Source: Glandiceps talaboti
Lineage: Eukaryota > Hemichordata > Enteropneusta > Spengelidae
Assembly (NCBI RefSeq): GCF_964340395.1
Contig: NC_135550.1
Coordinates: 29,761,176 to 29,825,175, forward strand
DNA length: 64,000 nt
Direction of reading: 5' to 3'
Shown: positions 13,263 through 27,563 of the stretch, in pieces
Layout: each line of letters starts with the position of its first letter
Numbering within the stretch: position 1 is the first letter of the stretch
Position numbers and translations under genes: made by a program
Notes under the pieces: model-generated
Told to the model about the DNA's origin: nothing
Database searches by the model: none
Seen by the model: the letters and a program-made list of their open reading frames with translations, nothing else

Positions 13263-16200
13263 GATACAGGTCTCTGGTTACAACAACTAGTAATCACCTA
13301 TCATTGAAGTAATTTGAAGGCGACAGAACACAGGTGCAAGGTAAACCAACCCCGTGTCGTATTGATGTGAACAAACTGTGCTGAACCGTTCATGCTGACT
13401 TGTTTTTCGGCAGACCTTCCACCGTGACAACATTCCCTTCTCGAAATACTAGAAGTTCATTTACTCCAAGGGTTTTTAGCTCTCTCGTCTAAACAGCTGT
13501 CAATAAGAAATACGTTTCCGTGATCATTAGTTCGGTAATCATTGGAAGAATTTATTGAGACGTGAAGTGCACATTTTTGTTTTGTTGACAGGCGAATTTA
13601 TCTTCCCTGTAAAGTTCTACAATCCTAAAGGTGAACTTTTTAAAAGAGTTCAAGAGAACCAGATTCAGATTCCTCATATTTCGGTTTTTGTTGACTCGTG
13701 TCATTTTATCCACCAGAAATTACTGATGGCCAGGTTAGGTTATACCTTACCAACTAGTCATCACTCCTATCATATTACTTCGTGAATTTGAACTAGATAG
13801 TACAAACCACAACATAGGATCTACTTTAAAGATAAAACACTTCAAAATTCATTTGTACTTTGCGTAATGAAATTAACCGTCTAGTTTTATCTCTAAAAGA
13901 GTCTAAACTCGGCAATGACTTATGTTATTTCCATAGGGTAGCAAGTCATTTCAAATTCATTCTGCTTTTTAATTGTATATTTAGAAATGTGGGACACCTC
14001 TGAAAGAGAAAGATATAGTGGATACTCTTACAATTAATATTCTGAACAAACACTTTATTTGCACATCTGCAAACGACCTTTTGAAAGCTTAATGGTAGAA
14101 AGCATTTAACATGATTTTTTTAAAAAAAGTTCCAAAGAGAAGTATTCTTAATTCAAATGATTTCCCAGTATACTATTGTCTATACGACTGTGAAAACAAA
14201 GAGTATATGCATTCATAGCCTATTTTATACTCTTCTAATAATATCTCTGATAAGGGTTAGAAATTAGTAACTAGGGTAGGAAAATGGAGATGCTCGTGAT
14301 CTTCAAGCTGACGTTTTGAAGGAAAACTGCTGCATCCTAAAACGGCGCCACCGGAGGCTGATTTTTGTTGTCTCGTTGGAATAAATTGGATCGTAGCTGT
14401 CAGTCTGGGTATTTTCTTTTAACGTCTCGACTGTCGTCAACTTTTTTGATGTATGACAGTCATAACAACTAAGATGTAGAGAGTGTCACACATTCGATAC
14501 TTTGGTACGATCAATCTGACTGCTCTACTAACTTTCTTGAGTCAACAAAGTTAGCTATCGAATTTTACTCGGTTCAGCTGTTGGTCGCATGAATGCCTTT
14601 AAAACTGTCATGTTTGGACATATTTGACTCTTCAGACGACCAGTTTAGAATAACAGCAGAGCTATCATTTCGCCTGCTCAGGTCGTAACGAGTGCAAATT
14701 GTATCAAATTTATACCCTTTTAATGCAGAGTAGCAGCCACAACACAAATAACGCAGAGTTTACTATGTGATCAAATAACCTTGCCCCACTGATGAAACAG
14801 TACAAATGGCCTGCTATGAAATGAGACACCAGGACGAGATTGGAGACAAATTTTACTAACTGCGTGAGTCATTGTAACAAGCCACACACACAAACCCATA
14901 AAAGTAGGCGTATGCAACGCCCCACATATTTTACACAAAAAAGGCTAGCAATTTCTTGTGATTTACTGCTTTCAAACATCAAAGTGGCTCTCGGACATCT
15001 GAGCGACAAAACATTTTTAAAAAAAGTATGACACCATGGCTTTATCGATTGGAAGTCATTAAAAACTGACGAGGCAACCATCTTGGGGGGATCAGCTGGA
15101 CGAGGCGTCTCATCTTAATTGGCCGTGTATATACACCAATGGTTTATATCTATAAACATTTAACATTCCCGACATCTTCTGAGTTTATATAGTAAATCAA
15201 GATTAACTTTCAAAGCGACAAACTTTTAACAGAGAATGTTTAATCGATATTGACAGCCAGGTTGCAACTAGAATGACTGCTTTCTTCTTTATAATACAAG
15301 GCTTGTGGTGTCCTTGAAAATGGCCAAGTCTACGGCTTGAGGGCACACTTTTAAACGAATTTTGAAGTTGTTGTGTCTAGAGCTTAGCACACCATAATGA
15401 TCTTGGATTGTTCAGACTATTAGATTTTGTTTTTACGACCTGTTCCTAGCTTTCAAATCTTTTCTAGCGATGCAGTGGGCTGGAAGATTGGTAATAGGTC
15501 CTCTATCAGACAGCATAAACTATCCTTTTATTAACAAACTTTGTTTTCGGTCCTTCTTTTGTGTCTTTGACTCTATAAAAGTCAGGTGGTCTTGATATTT
15601 GCCTCTGGGTATGTCAAAATGTACAGGACTAAGGTCAAATCAACCAAGAAGTGTTGAAATATATCTCACCAAGTCACGTTCTGTGTCTTGGGATAGGTCA
15701 ATGTTATTGTCAGAAAACTTGCATGTTAAATGCAGGTAACGCTTCAAACCAACCACTTCAATGTATATTTGTAAAATTTCTGTTTTTCTTCCATGTGCAT
15801 TTTTCTAAGGTGTCTCATTCAACAAAGGGAATCGAAGGACGGTCTTTATAAAGTGTTGTGGGTTTGTATTAACTTCTTCAACATGTCGCTTGAAAGAACA
15901 GTGAAGTTCTTTCAAACGGGAGACAAGAAAGATAACCACAAACTTAAGCTTGCTAATAGCAACGTCTGCACGTTCAAAGTAAAGTTAAAAGTGTGAAACG
16001 GAAATCCTAAATGAAAATAATTTTGATTCCACTGATATTGTGAAACATTCTGAAGTTTCGTTCTCTACAAATCGCACAACTGTAGAAACATAAACTTTGA
16101 GAAAGCTGCCGAGGCCACAGCTTGTTTTTTTCTTTGTCACTTGAACTTCTAAAATAATTAAATTTATTAATCCTAAAATATTTTCTCTCATTTCATAAGT

Positions 16201-19200
16201 TTACATGATTTTTTTCAAATGTCTTGGGACTATCTTAGGAGTCTATAGACCAAAATACAGTCCTCTACCACAGACAAGGAACCGGCTGAGAAAACAAACA
16301 GAAATTGACTGGCGACGCCGCTGCTCGACCTTCTGTCTTTACAGACTTGTTGAGAAGTATTCGAGCGAATGAACTTGTCAATGTGAGCGTGGGTAAGGAT
16401 GCCCTCAAATTTGTCTTCATATAAGAGTTTCCTAAATGCTTTATACCATTGAGTCAGTCAATTGTGTATATCATCTTTGCACAAAATTTACAGAATATTG
16501 TGGAAACATTTCAACAGATTCCAAAATTTGTAATTTTTATGATAATTATTTCTTTTCATGAAAAAAGTAAACACACGGTGAAATAGTGAGTATACACAGT
16601 ATTTTTAAATTTCTGATCATTCTGGATCATGCATTTGCGTTCGACTATTACCAACTGTTCGTTTTTCCAAATAGGGTACTAGCATTCCCCGATTGTAAAT
16701 CGCTTGGGCGTCGAGTTTCCACCGAGCAGGTGAGTTTTCTATTACTTTTACACCAAATCGATAACATCAACCTTGCCAACACTCTTCGTCGTCCCTGTAG
16801 ACATGAATGAACTCACATCAAAGGCGATTCATGCACGATCGGAGAGGGAAATTTGGGCCGTACGAAAACATGCAAGTTACACAAAAGCTTTGTGTTTGAA
16901 CAATTGTTGGAGAGAAACCTAACTTGTTCAAATGTAATATCCTATCCGGTTGATATTGTAGTTCAATATTAAATCGATGCTGTTCCACCAATCATATACA
17001 TACTAATTACACAACTGACAAATGAGCATACATTTGCTCCGGGCCAAATTTGATAGAATTGGCTCGACAACGGATGAAATTGTGGGCCAAACATTCCCTA
17101 GCATATGCAAGCACAGTTTTTTTAGACGATGTGTAAATTATCAGTAATACTACTCCAACAAAGGTAGATTTGTGGCGAAAGAAAACCGCGTATCTATTTC
17201 AACAACGAAAGAAGATACATATTACCGACAAAAAACGTTCGTGATTGCTTCAAATGAGAGTGTCAACTCAAAGAAAATTGCTGATTAACCGGTGTCACTT
17301 TTGGCTTCGCAAGTTGTCTTATTTACTTCGTCATTTTCAAAATGAAGTGATATATTAAAACTTGTTCGCAGAGGGCCATCAGTCGACCCTTCATAACTTT
17401 TGACTTTGTCAATTTTAAATCATGATTCACCAGCCTACTACTAACACCATCCCTAATTTCACGCGCAAATTGAAACTTAAGAAAACTCTTCGCACACACT
17501 GCAAATTACTTTTATATTGCAATTTGTCCTCCATTCCCACTCAAGCACTGATCACACAGTGTGAATATTACGCCTTGCAAATAAAAAAAAACGTCGATCG
17601 ACGTCGTCGTCGTTGTTGTGGCATTTCACTCCTACGTATGGATAAATAGATTACCTAAATTAACGACATACATTTCAGATATAGTGAAGATAATTGAAAA
17701 TGTTCAATTTTCTACAGCAATAAAATGTAGTGGAAATGTACAGAACAAACATTAATTTTACAATACACTATATCGTATCTAACTAACCATGCATTAAAAT
17801 TTCCCTCAAACAGTCATAATGTGATTATATTCCACTGGGGAAAATATTTAGATAGTGGTTTTTATTCTGTAGTAATCATATTTGATAAGTGTTACATACT
17901 AATTTTATATTGAACGGTTCGTCTTGCTTTCAGTTTACACTCGAGTTTTAATAACGTTCTTGCTCTGCCTACCAACTGTTTTCAATAGAAAACAAATTCA
18001 ATTTCGGCACAGCTACACATTTGTACATGAACACGTGTTGGTTCTTCAGCAAAAGTCGAACGATGTTTTATTCGTTCTTATTGAACGCCGTTTTCCGTCA
18101 GTTGTCTAATAACGACAAGATTCGATTATCGGAAGTGAAGGTTGGGACTGGTCAACGTACATTTAAAGACCGCTAAATTAAAAAACACTGTATGTGGTGT
18201 ATAACGTAGTGAACACAGCAAATTGTTATTGCATGGTTATGCGATCAATGATTCCAATAACGACCCAAATTATTAACTCTGTAGCTCAGTGAAGTACCGT
18301 TATACTACATTATAAAAAGAACATGTAGATGCATATACCGTGCAGGGTGCCAGACAAAGAGTTGACAATGACTGGACTACATTACGGTTTTTCCCTGTCG
18401 AAATACGGCTAGGGTCATTTTCCAAACAAAACAAAATAAAACAAAATTAAATATATACTAAATTTTATTGAATTGGTTTGCTGTGTGATGTACAAGAAAT
18501 TATCTTTATGATTAAAAACCAACATATGTTAACTTACATCATGATGTAAACACAACCAAAACATCAGGTAATATATTTCTATTTTATCCAGTTTTCCGTT
18601 TTAACCTGGATTCATAACAATTATTGTATGTGTTGCATTGACTTACTCTACTCGTCTTCTAAAAACCAGGCACCTGTAACTTGTCAGTGGACACGTCTAG
18701 CGTTGCAATACAAAACATGATTCTAACACCCGGTACCTTTCTCTTAACGAGTACTATAAATAAGTATCGAATAATGATTCAATTTATAATCGCTCAAAAT
18801 ACTTGCTAACAGACCATATTTTCTGTACCGTCTGTCCGTTGGTTTTAGTGTTGAAAATCTATTCTGTTGGGAAATGGTATAAGGTTAAGGGTGACGATAT
18901 TCTACTAATACGTTCTCTTGTTTTTTGTTTGGAAAAGAAGGCGCACCACTACAAAGAAATAACACTATACATCACAGGGTATGTTGGAAGAAATGACAAA
19001 TTGGTGTGGGTAGGGAAATCAATTAGGAGACATGGAGATTATTTAGATTATTGATCAAGGCTTGGTAGAGAAAATGTAAGACTGTCACATATTGTATACA
19101 TGGAGACCAAGAGGGGTGAGACGAAAAGTCACACACGGATGTCGATGGATAGAAAATTACGAACACACTCAGTGACATTCACAATTGGCAATTAAAAATC

Positions 19201-21268
19201 ATATGCTGTTAAATTTGAAAGATGAAAAAGCATAGCTATTTTACAGCGGTTGACATCTACCCAGGACGCCCATAAATTGTCCATGGGGTCATGAAAAATC
19301 ATAAATTGTCGGCGTTTTGATTTTGTTTTTGAAGGAATGAGAAATGTGTTAATCATTCACGAATACTCCATTTTTGTCACCAACAGAACATAGAAGCGTG
19401 TTATTTTCGATGCAGTCAATACAGAATAGGATCACTTCATTCTGTATCAGCGAAAGTGTAACTTCTCGCGTAATATGAAATCTACATACCACGTGAAGAC
19501 AGCCTGAGACGCTAGGATGATGGACAGTTCCCTTAGATCAGAAACTAGAGTAGGTACAAAATGAATTAAGGACACACACGGAAAATATTGCGAACGAAAT
19601 ACCGTTTATCTTGGCACGCGGAAACTATGCTGCAGACATAGACATCCACTTGTAGAGAGAAAATTGTCCGCAGCGATGCTGTGATCTTCGTAAGAGGGGC
19701 CTCCTTTCAAAGTTAAGGGGGAGTAGTTATTGATGTTGTGTGTGTCTACAGGCAATCCCTGATACGCAATGTATTAATGTGCCGCCCTGTGTACTACTTA
19801 ACTTCATTTGTTGGCTAAATGCTGCATTGTACTTAATTGAATTGGGTGAGTCAAAAACATTAAAAGCTTGCTTTTTCTTCTATCCAGTGTTGTTTTTCCT
19901 CCGTCGAGCCAGCCAGTCCCAACAATAGAATAATTAAAACCGTCCATTCGAGGGGTTTTAGTGGTGTGGCCCTTTCACTCACTCACTGGCATTCGATGTC
20001 GTTTATTTCTATAAAGCAAAGTGGTGGGGCGACAAGAAGAATAAGAAGCGAGAGAATAGAAAGAATGGAAGAAAAACGCGACAGCCCCCAGGAGGTGAGG
20101 ACGTGTAAATATAAGCAAGGCAAGCGCATACTTAACAAGAAGCCTTGTTCCTTTTTAGGTTTGGAGTCAGAAAACCGATCCCCATGCTTCTTTTCCTGAA
20201 AACAAACATTCTATGAACTTTGCTTTCAAGATATTATACTGCGGGGCTACTTCCATCTATGCTCCTGCAACACGATACCTTGACTTGAGAAAAAATATTA
20301 ACTTGGCTTTTGAGAGCTGTATTCAATACCATTTCAAAGGTATAGTGCGAATCCCATCCATTTGATATCAAAGCAACACAGGAAGTGGTTTTGTGTAGTA
20401 CTCTGGGTGTTTCTCTGATAATTAATACTTCTAATTTGTAAAATTTGGAGAAAATCCAAAACAACTCAAACAGTGTTCATCCACACAAAAAAATAACAGT
20501 TTATTTAATGCCATGGAATTTCAAATAAATCTGATTGACTTTAATATTGACAGTAAAAGATCATAGAATGAAAAAAGAGAGAACTAGATGAGCATGATAG
20601 TAAAACATCCACATCAATAACATCTTTGAGGCAGGTGCTTTAATACAGAACTACCCGTATAACGAAATAAAACGGCAAATTGTACAAATTGTTTAATAAA
20701 TATCGAACGCTCTTAATGGTAATTATTGCTCGTGTTTTCATATCGACAATCACGTAGACAGTCAAGTAACCCACGGCCACCTCGAATACATGAAACAAAA
20801 GGACACGTACTTCGCTCTGCACCGGCTTCATCGAGAGAACCCGGAGCAAAATGCAAGTAGAAAGCAAGTTGGCTATTGTGTGCGCTGCTTTGCATACTGC
20901 AATTTCAAGCATTTTCAAGATGCAACGGTGGAAGGCCATCGGCATTGGGACAGTAAATGGCGAACTGGGAAAGAATATTATATTTGGTACACTTTGCAGA
21001 CAATGGGCTCCCCTGCAGGCCAACACCCTAATGTCGTTTAAGTTATTCATGGTGCATATATTAGTAGCACACGTGTACACAAAGGCACAGCCACGGATCT
21101 CCTATTTTATAAACGAAAAATAAATTTTATATCATCTCTCCCTGTGGTAATATTAGTATACACACGTGTCTCGCTAGTACTCCGATTCTACATCAATATC
21201 ACTCCATCCTGTCTTGCAAATGAATTCTCTACTTTCACTTTAATGTTTGTTCATCACATCTCAAAACT
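13263..21268. other. 8-kb gene-free stretch with few simple repeats
   Basis: Overlapping frames on both strands at 20640-21123 (longest 146 codons, minus) match nothing known. A perfect 16-bp palindrome lies at 18534-18549. Confidence 0.65.
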
Positions 21269-21665
21269 GTATGTATGCATGTATGTATGTATGTATGTAT
21301 GTATGTATGTATGTATGTATGTATGTATGTATGTATGTATGTATGTATGTATGTGTATGTGTGTCGGTCTGTATGTATGTATGTGTGTATGTATGTATGT
21401 ATGTATGTATGTATGTATGTATGTATGTATGTATGTATGTATGTATGTATGCGTGTGTGTCTATGTATGTATGTATGTATGTATGTATGTATGTATGTAT
21501 GTATGTATGTATGTATGTATGTATGTATGTATGTATGTATGTATGTATGTATGTATGTGTATGTGTGTCGGTCTGTATGTATGTATGTATGTATGTATGT
21601 ATGTATGTATGTATGTATGTATGTATGTATGTATGTATGTATGTATGTATGTATGCGTGTGTGTC

Positions 21666-21697
<32 letters not shown>

Positions 21698-21745
21698 TGT
21701 ATGTATGTATGTATGTATGTATGTATGTATGCATGCGTGTGTGTC

Positions 21746-21777
<32 letters not shown>

Positions 21778-21833
21778 TGTATGTATGTATGTGTGTATGT
21801 ATGTATGTATGTATGTATGTATGCGTGTGTGTC

Positions 21834-21865
<32 letters not shown>

Positions 21866-21949
21866 TGTATGTATGTATGTATGTATGTATGTATGTATGT
21901 ATGTATGTGCATACGTGCGTGCGAATGTATGTATGCACGCGCACATGTG

Positions 21950-21981
<32 letters not shown>

Positions 21982-22048
21982 TGTATGTATGTATGTATGT
22001 ATGTATGTATGTATGTATGTATGTATGTATGTATGCATGTGCAATACC

Positions 22049-22101
<53 letters not shown>
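21269..22101 (+). repeat. Large (ATGT)n array ending in (GT)n
   Basis: About 770 bp of ATGT with interruptions is followed by (GT)n at 22049-22101. Interruption markers GTGTCGGTCT (21361 and 21565) and GCGTGTGTGTCTAT (21451 and 21655) recur at exactly 204 bp, showing a duplicated higher-order unit; further GCGTGTGTGTCT marks are at 21735 and 21823. Open frames of up to 319 codons here (Tyr/Val/Cys/Met or Ile/His/Thr) are artefacts. Confidence 0.98.
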
Positions 22102-23945
22102 AAATGTACAAGTCGTTTTCGAAGACGAGTGCAATGAATGGTCACAGTTTTAACTTCGGGGGCAGCTGTCAAGTCACTTTATTCATGGTATTGTCTGAAG
22201 GCGTGGTGTGCATAGCATACGTATAAACATACGGTTTTCAATACATGTACATGTATATATACATTCACATATTGAATAAAAACCAATTTGGTGTTGATGT
22301 TCAAGTTCTTCGTATATCTAACCACAAATCCCATAAGCCAGGAAGGATAGCTACTTGATGGGACATTTTGAAAATAGCATTAAAATATGCTTGTGTTTGG
22401 GAAATTAAAACTTCAGCATGTCATGTTATAAATTATATGTACTAAGTACGGAACTTGATACTGCAATATTGATAGCGTATATTTTTTTCGATGGCACAAT
22501 GTCTCTAAATTATGAGCATATCAAATTATCAGTACAGTTCGTGTGTGTTCCGCGTTATTGCAACTATTTGTTGTTTTCAAATCTTTCGTCTCCGTAGTTA
22601 CCATAATTGAAATTTGAATTTTTGCAAATGTCGGTCTCAGAAAACAAACGGCTTACACAAAGATGAAGCAAACATTAGTATATTGATTTTAATTTATTTT
22701 CAAATATACGACAGGTTCCTGTTTCTTCTACCCCCATTGTCCATCTGCGTTTCCTCTCTATTTCCCGAACTCTGCGTTTTGCCATTTTCTATCTGTCCCA
22801 TTTCGCTCGTCTCCTCGATTGTTTTTCTGTGCCAGGCTTTGTCTGTCCATCTGCAATCCCTCTATCTATCTGTCTGTCTCGGTGTCTGTCTGTCGCCCCT
22901 CCTTACCCCCCTCTCCCCCCTATTTCCCTCTGTCCCCTCTCCTCCTCTTGCTCCCCTGTCTGTAGAAATTGTTTACCCCTTATTACCCGTGTTTGTTGAG
23001 CTTACACGTAAGTTTCGTCATACTTGTACAAATCATTTACCTTAAATTTGCGAGTAATCAATGTTTTGGGTGATCAGGAATGAACTTGGAAGCCACGAAC
23101 TCTGTTAGTTTTCACACGCTAGAGGTAAGCAACAGTAGGAAATGAGTAGACTAAACTTTCAAAGTCACCAAATTTCATTCTTTATTTTGCAGAATACCTT
23201 CCGGGCAAATCAAATAAACTACGATCGACAGTCACGAAATTATCGTCGGAGTACGAGACGCGACGAAATAAACTAAAGATGACGCTGGCGCGAATAAGTG
23301 GCGTCCGGTCTGCATAGCACTTTAAGTATTGTCACTCTCGAATATTTGGCCTGCAAGTTATTGTTAATGCTATTTCCCCTTCAAAGGGCCTTTCTTTCCA
23401 AGCTTGATGGCTATAGGGTAATCTGATAGCCTGTTAGTTGACAAACGGCAAAGTTTTCTTGCTTTTATTACAAAATGACGAATAGTAGGCGGAAAGCAGG
23501 AGGGCAATTGTGTGGGCTGGCTTGCCTGCTCTACCTTTACACGGCTTAGAGTCATTAAGATGACAGTGCCTATCTATTACAAGGTAAAACCAACACCAGG
23601 TATATTTTATTGAGTTCTTTACACTTTCTTTCACAAATAGGTGTTATTTGTAATCCAAGACAGCTCCTTTACAACAATTCACCGGTGTTGATGGATGAGA
23701 CAAATCGAGAAAAAATAGTTCCTGTATTTCAAGTATTTAACTCCCCTGTCAAACAAATTGTAGACACGTTGTAGGAATGCCAAACAAACGTCAGCGTGTA
23801 ACTCTGTAAGTGTTGCAAGTTAGCGTTTAAGTCAGAAGTTAAAGAAACAAAACGAAACCAAATGATATTGACATTTGAAGAGAAAACCCAAGAGGAAATG
23901 ATTTCTCTGTACATACACACTTCTAAATTATTTGTCTTCATTAAT
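22102..23945. other. Non-coding, pyrimidine-rich and one CpG-rich patch
   Basis: Nothing recognised as coding. A CpG-rich patch at about 23220-23310 stands out from the AT-rich surroundings. Confidence 0.65.
22716..22980 (+). repeat. Pyrimidine-rich stretch
   Basis: C/T-rich imperfect sequence (CTGTCTGTC, CCCCTCTCC). It underlies a 143-codon frame with no recognisable domain. Confidence 0.7.
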
Positions 23946-24284
23946 AAAGGCTACACTCCGTGAGATCCGTCTCAAAGGCTGCGTTCCGTCAGACCCGTCT
24001 CAAAGGCTACACTCCGTGAGACCCGTCTCAAAGGCTATGTTCCGTCAGACCCGTCTCAAAGGCTACACTCCGTGAGATCCGTCTCAAAGGCTGCGTTCCG
24101 TCAGACCCCGTCTCAAAGGCTACACTCCGTGAGATCCGTCTCAAAGGCTGCGTTCCGTCAGACCCCGTCTCAAAGGCTATACTCCGTGAGATCCGTCTCA
24201 AAGGCTACGTTCCGTCAGACCCCGTCTCAAAGGCTACACTCCGTGAGATCCGTCTCAAAGGCTACGTTCCGTCAGATCCGTCGC
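23946..24284 (+). repeat. 28-bp minisatellite with alternating A/B half-units
   Basis: Twelve half-units of 28-29 bp alternate between an A type (CTACACTCCGTGAGATCCG core) and a B type (CTGCGTTCCGTCAGACCCCG core), each followed by TCTCAAAGG. This makes six dimers of about 57 bp. Several units contain the near-palindrome GAGACCCGTCTC. The 78-codon + frame at 24072-24308 (RSVSKAAFRQTPSQRL repeats) is a by-product of the array, because 57 is divisible by three. Confidence 0.95.
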
Positions 24285-27200
24285 AATTTTTCTCGTGTGA
24301 AAAAATGAAAGAATGAAGTGACCGTGCCCTATCGCCTTATACGAAATCTCACCTCTTTTCGTCTAATATCACATTCAAATACATTTGAAAAGGAAGAAAG
24401 TGAAATAACACCACTCAGACTAAAATTGACACCATATTGGACCACGTACGTAGCTGTTTGCGAGTAGCTTTATCCTGTGATACTGTGAGACAGCCCCTAA
24501 ATTTCCCTTTCTGAATTTTTTCAGCAATCCACATGGATTCTTTGGTCAAGAGGTATTTCCGACGATAGAGTATATCTAGGTATACGCAAACTGTATTGAC
24601 CTTAATTGGACCTACTTCTAGTCTCCATTTACCCAGCTGATCTACCACCGTTGGCGGAATCGTCACAACTTAAATTGACAGTTTGGAAGAGTGACGGTGT
24701 ATCGGAGTATCACTGTGGCAGTGGCGATGTTGGACACAGATCTCGTCTCTCATGTTCACGTTAGTATAGTGCACAATCGAAACTAAATTTATACAATATG
24801 ACAGAATGAAAACTGAACGCCTGCTTGTAAGGTTGGAATACAAAAGTTTTCACTGCGACCTTCATTCCCTACTTGCTTTAATATTGCATGTCGCAGTATT
24901 GGGTACATTCTGCGCCCTCTTGGTAAAATGACCTCGTGACGACTCACCCCTGCTATATTGCTGTAACCGTCACAGATGATAAATTCATGGTGGACTCATT
25001 TCTCTCTGCTTTTGGAAAAGTACATTATGATGAAAAAATAAATTTTTACCGCAAATTTCACAGAAAGTTGAAATTCTCCAACCAAGTCTTGCTGGAACTT
25101 TGTCATATTAAATACAGTGCAATGTCATCTCGAATTTTTCTTTTCACAAAATCATGTAAACAGTATGGAGCAGTTCCTTGGTCTGTCGTTCACCTGGTAA
25201 AAGTCTAGAGAAGAAGAGAAGGGGGAACAAACACAAATACTGGGTCAATCAAACAAACCACAATAATCGTTAAGGCAAACAATCGAAGAGCGATGTCCTT
25301 CAGGCACAAACAAAAGTGATATCTTCACACAACCTCCAAACAATTCAATTTTAATGAACGAAACTATGAATGAATACATGAATTAATAAAAACATCTCCT
25401 ACTAAATAAATAATCTTAAATATATCAATAAATTAAAAGATATCAAATGAATTGATACTATTTCAGTATATTTAGAGTTTCAATTTATATCATCTCTTAA
25501 GAACCATAGCTTCTAAGACGTTTAACGTGGTATAATATCTGAGTAAAATAAACAACAAACAAACAAACAAACAAACAAACACATACACAAATCAACGAAG
25601 AAGACTTCGTAATCAAACAGATAAACAATTTTACACGACCAAAGATCCCGTATGTTGGGAACACCGTTTGCACAGTCATTCGTGTTCTGTTATACTTTTA
25701 AGATTATGCGATAAGAGCGACGGTCTGTTTCAGATGATCGATGGGGAACACTTGCACGACTTGACGAGATGACCAAAGTTGCTAATAACACAATCTAAGT
25801 GAAATACAGTTTTGAGCATGCTCCCAGAGTGCACAATGGCCGTAGATGGGCGTGTGTTTGTTTTTAGCAGTGTCAAAATATATTGCTATTGTGTCTGTCT
25901 GTGTTCCACAATTCTCACGATATTTTAGGTTATGTAATATAGATGATAATATCTACCAATTACTTCGCCCTTTTTCCAATTTATGACGTATGAAACTTGC
26001 GGCAACATGATAAATAAAATTATACTTTTGAAATCTTTCTATATGGCGGACAAAGTTATGAGCATTTCGAATGATGCAGCCGGGATGACGTTCCTACAAT
26101 CTAAACAAATGATGTTCTAATTATTGATATGACTAACAAGGGGATTGCCCTTGATCACGTGATTGCTGTCACGCGCTGCTGGTGCCACCATCATCTTACA
26201 ATTAAGCACACTGTGAAATGATTTATTGGGTCTACAGTTACTCGCCGCTCTTTTCAATGAATTATCGCCATATTTAATGAAACGAAATACGGTTATTACA
26301 GAAACCATATTCTTTTCAAAATTACATAATTAAAGACACTTCATTTTCTCAGCATGGGGGTTATAAATCATGGTTGTTGCCACAAACAACCAATTTCACA
26401 CCCAAAGAAGGTTTTGTAGTATGAACGCAAACATTGTGTTATTGTTTGCAAAGATCTTAAATGTTCCGGAAATTCAAGTTACAGACGGGGTTAGAATGAT
26501 GCGCGAAAAAAAGGTGTGAATGACTGTGAAAAGTTGAAAAGGCTATTTGGTAATGCTAATAAGAGGTACTCACGATGAGGTGAAGCTTAAATATGTAGAG
26601 CGCGCGGGTTAGAGATTCTGTGTTTACTATGTGATATGACCATTGCCTCCCATGGAGCTCACTTCAATCGGAAACAATACTTTAAAAGGCCAAATTTAAA
26701 CGCAACTTTAGAACTATTGGCACTTTAGAAATGTCAACTTGGACAGAGTATCGTTCATTTTGATTCATGTGTTTATATATTTGTCTGTGACACCTCTTAA
26801 ATGTCTCACAAACATTTCATACATGACAAATATTTCAGTTACATTCAATGACGCCACCGGTCAAAAATGATTTCCTGGAGAGGGTATGACCTCACAACAG
26901 CAAGTCGTGACCTTTGGAAAATGGGACATCTACGTAGAATCGAACCGGTCAATGCCTTTTCTCTGTTTCCCCATGAAATGTTTTAATATGACTTCAATTA
27001 TCACATTTCGGAAACTATATTCGTACATTATTGCACAGGAAATCTAAAATCTACCGCTATGAGATTGCAATTTTAGAAGTGCATGTTAATTTTCTGTTAT
27101 AATTAAATTCTAATATCGGATGACAGAGTAGTCAAGAAAAATGCAAAAAACGATGAAGTCATTTCCGCAATAACTCGTTAATGAGCGTAAATCGATACCG

Positions 27201-27420
27201 TATTGCTTGTCAACTAACACGTCTATAGTTTGTCCGTTAAAAAACGCCCATCATTACACAAGAGCGGTAAATAGACAAATCGAGACAGAACGAACAGATC
27301 ACTAGTTGTCACCAACATCACCACATTGTTTCAGCAAGGCTACAAAATGGTGTAAGTGTAAAACATAATTTCTGCTCTATGTTTATTTCAAGGTGTAAGA
27401 GAACGTGTTTATGAAATATG
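24285..27420. other. Non-coding, no gene seen
   Basis: Frames of 90 codons or less, none recognisable. Confidence 0.7.
25555..25581 (+). repeat. (AAAC)n microsatellite
   Basis: About six perfect AAAC units. Confidence 0.93.
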
Positions 27421-27450
27421 CCCCCCCCCCTTACATAACATTCACCGTAG

Positions 27451-27543
<93 letters not shown>

Positions 27544-27563
27544 TATACACATATATACATATT
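27421..27563 (+). repeat. C10 run and (TA)n array
   Basis: A run of ten C at 27421-27430 is followed by about 86 bp of pure TA (27452-27537) and interrupted TA/CATA to 27563. The TA array is self-complementary and can extrude a cruciform. Confidence 0.97.

Noticed and set aside
18281-18300. tRNA A-box-like GTAGCTCAGTGAAGTA
   Set aside because: No B box or cloverleaf follows within tRNA distance.
19966-20199. Arg/Glu-rich 77-codon frame with a GTGAGG donor-like site near 20095
   Set aside because: Purine-rich sequence gives this composition; no acceptor, partner exon or family match was found.
20640-21080. 146-codon minus-strand frame
   Set aside because: No recognisable domain, competing open frames on the other strand, no promoter or splice context. 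A few frames of this size are expected by chance in 64 kb of AT-rich DNA.
21144-22172. Open frames of 292-319 codons on both strands
   Set aside because: They are translations of the ATGT and GT microsatellites in several frames at once, with no unique sequence.
23946-24284. CRISPR-like regular repeats
   Set aside because: Units are directly contiguous with no unique spacers, and the DNA is animal. It is a minisatellite.
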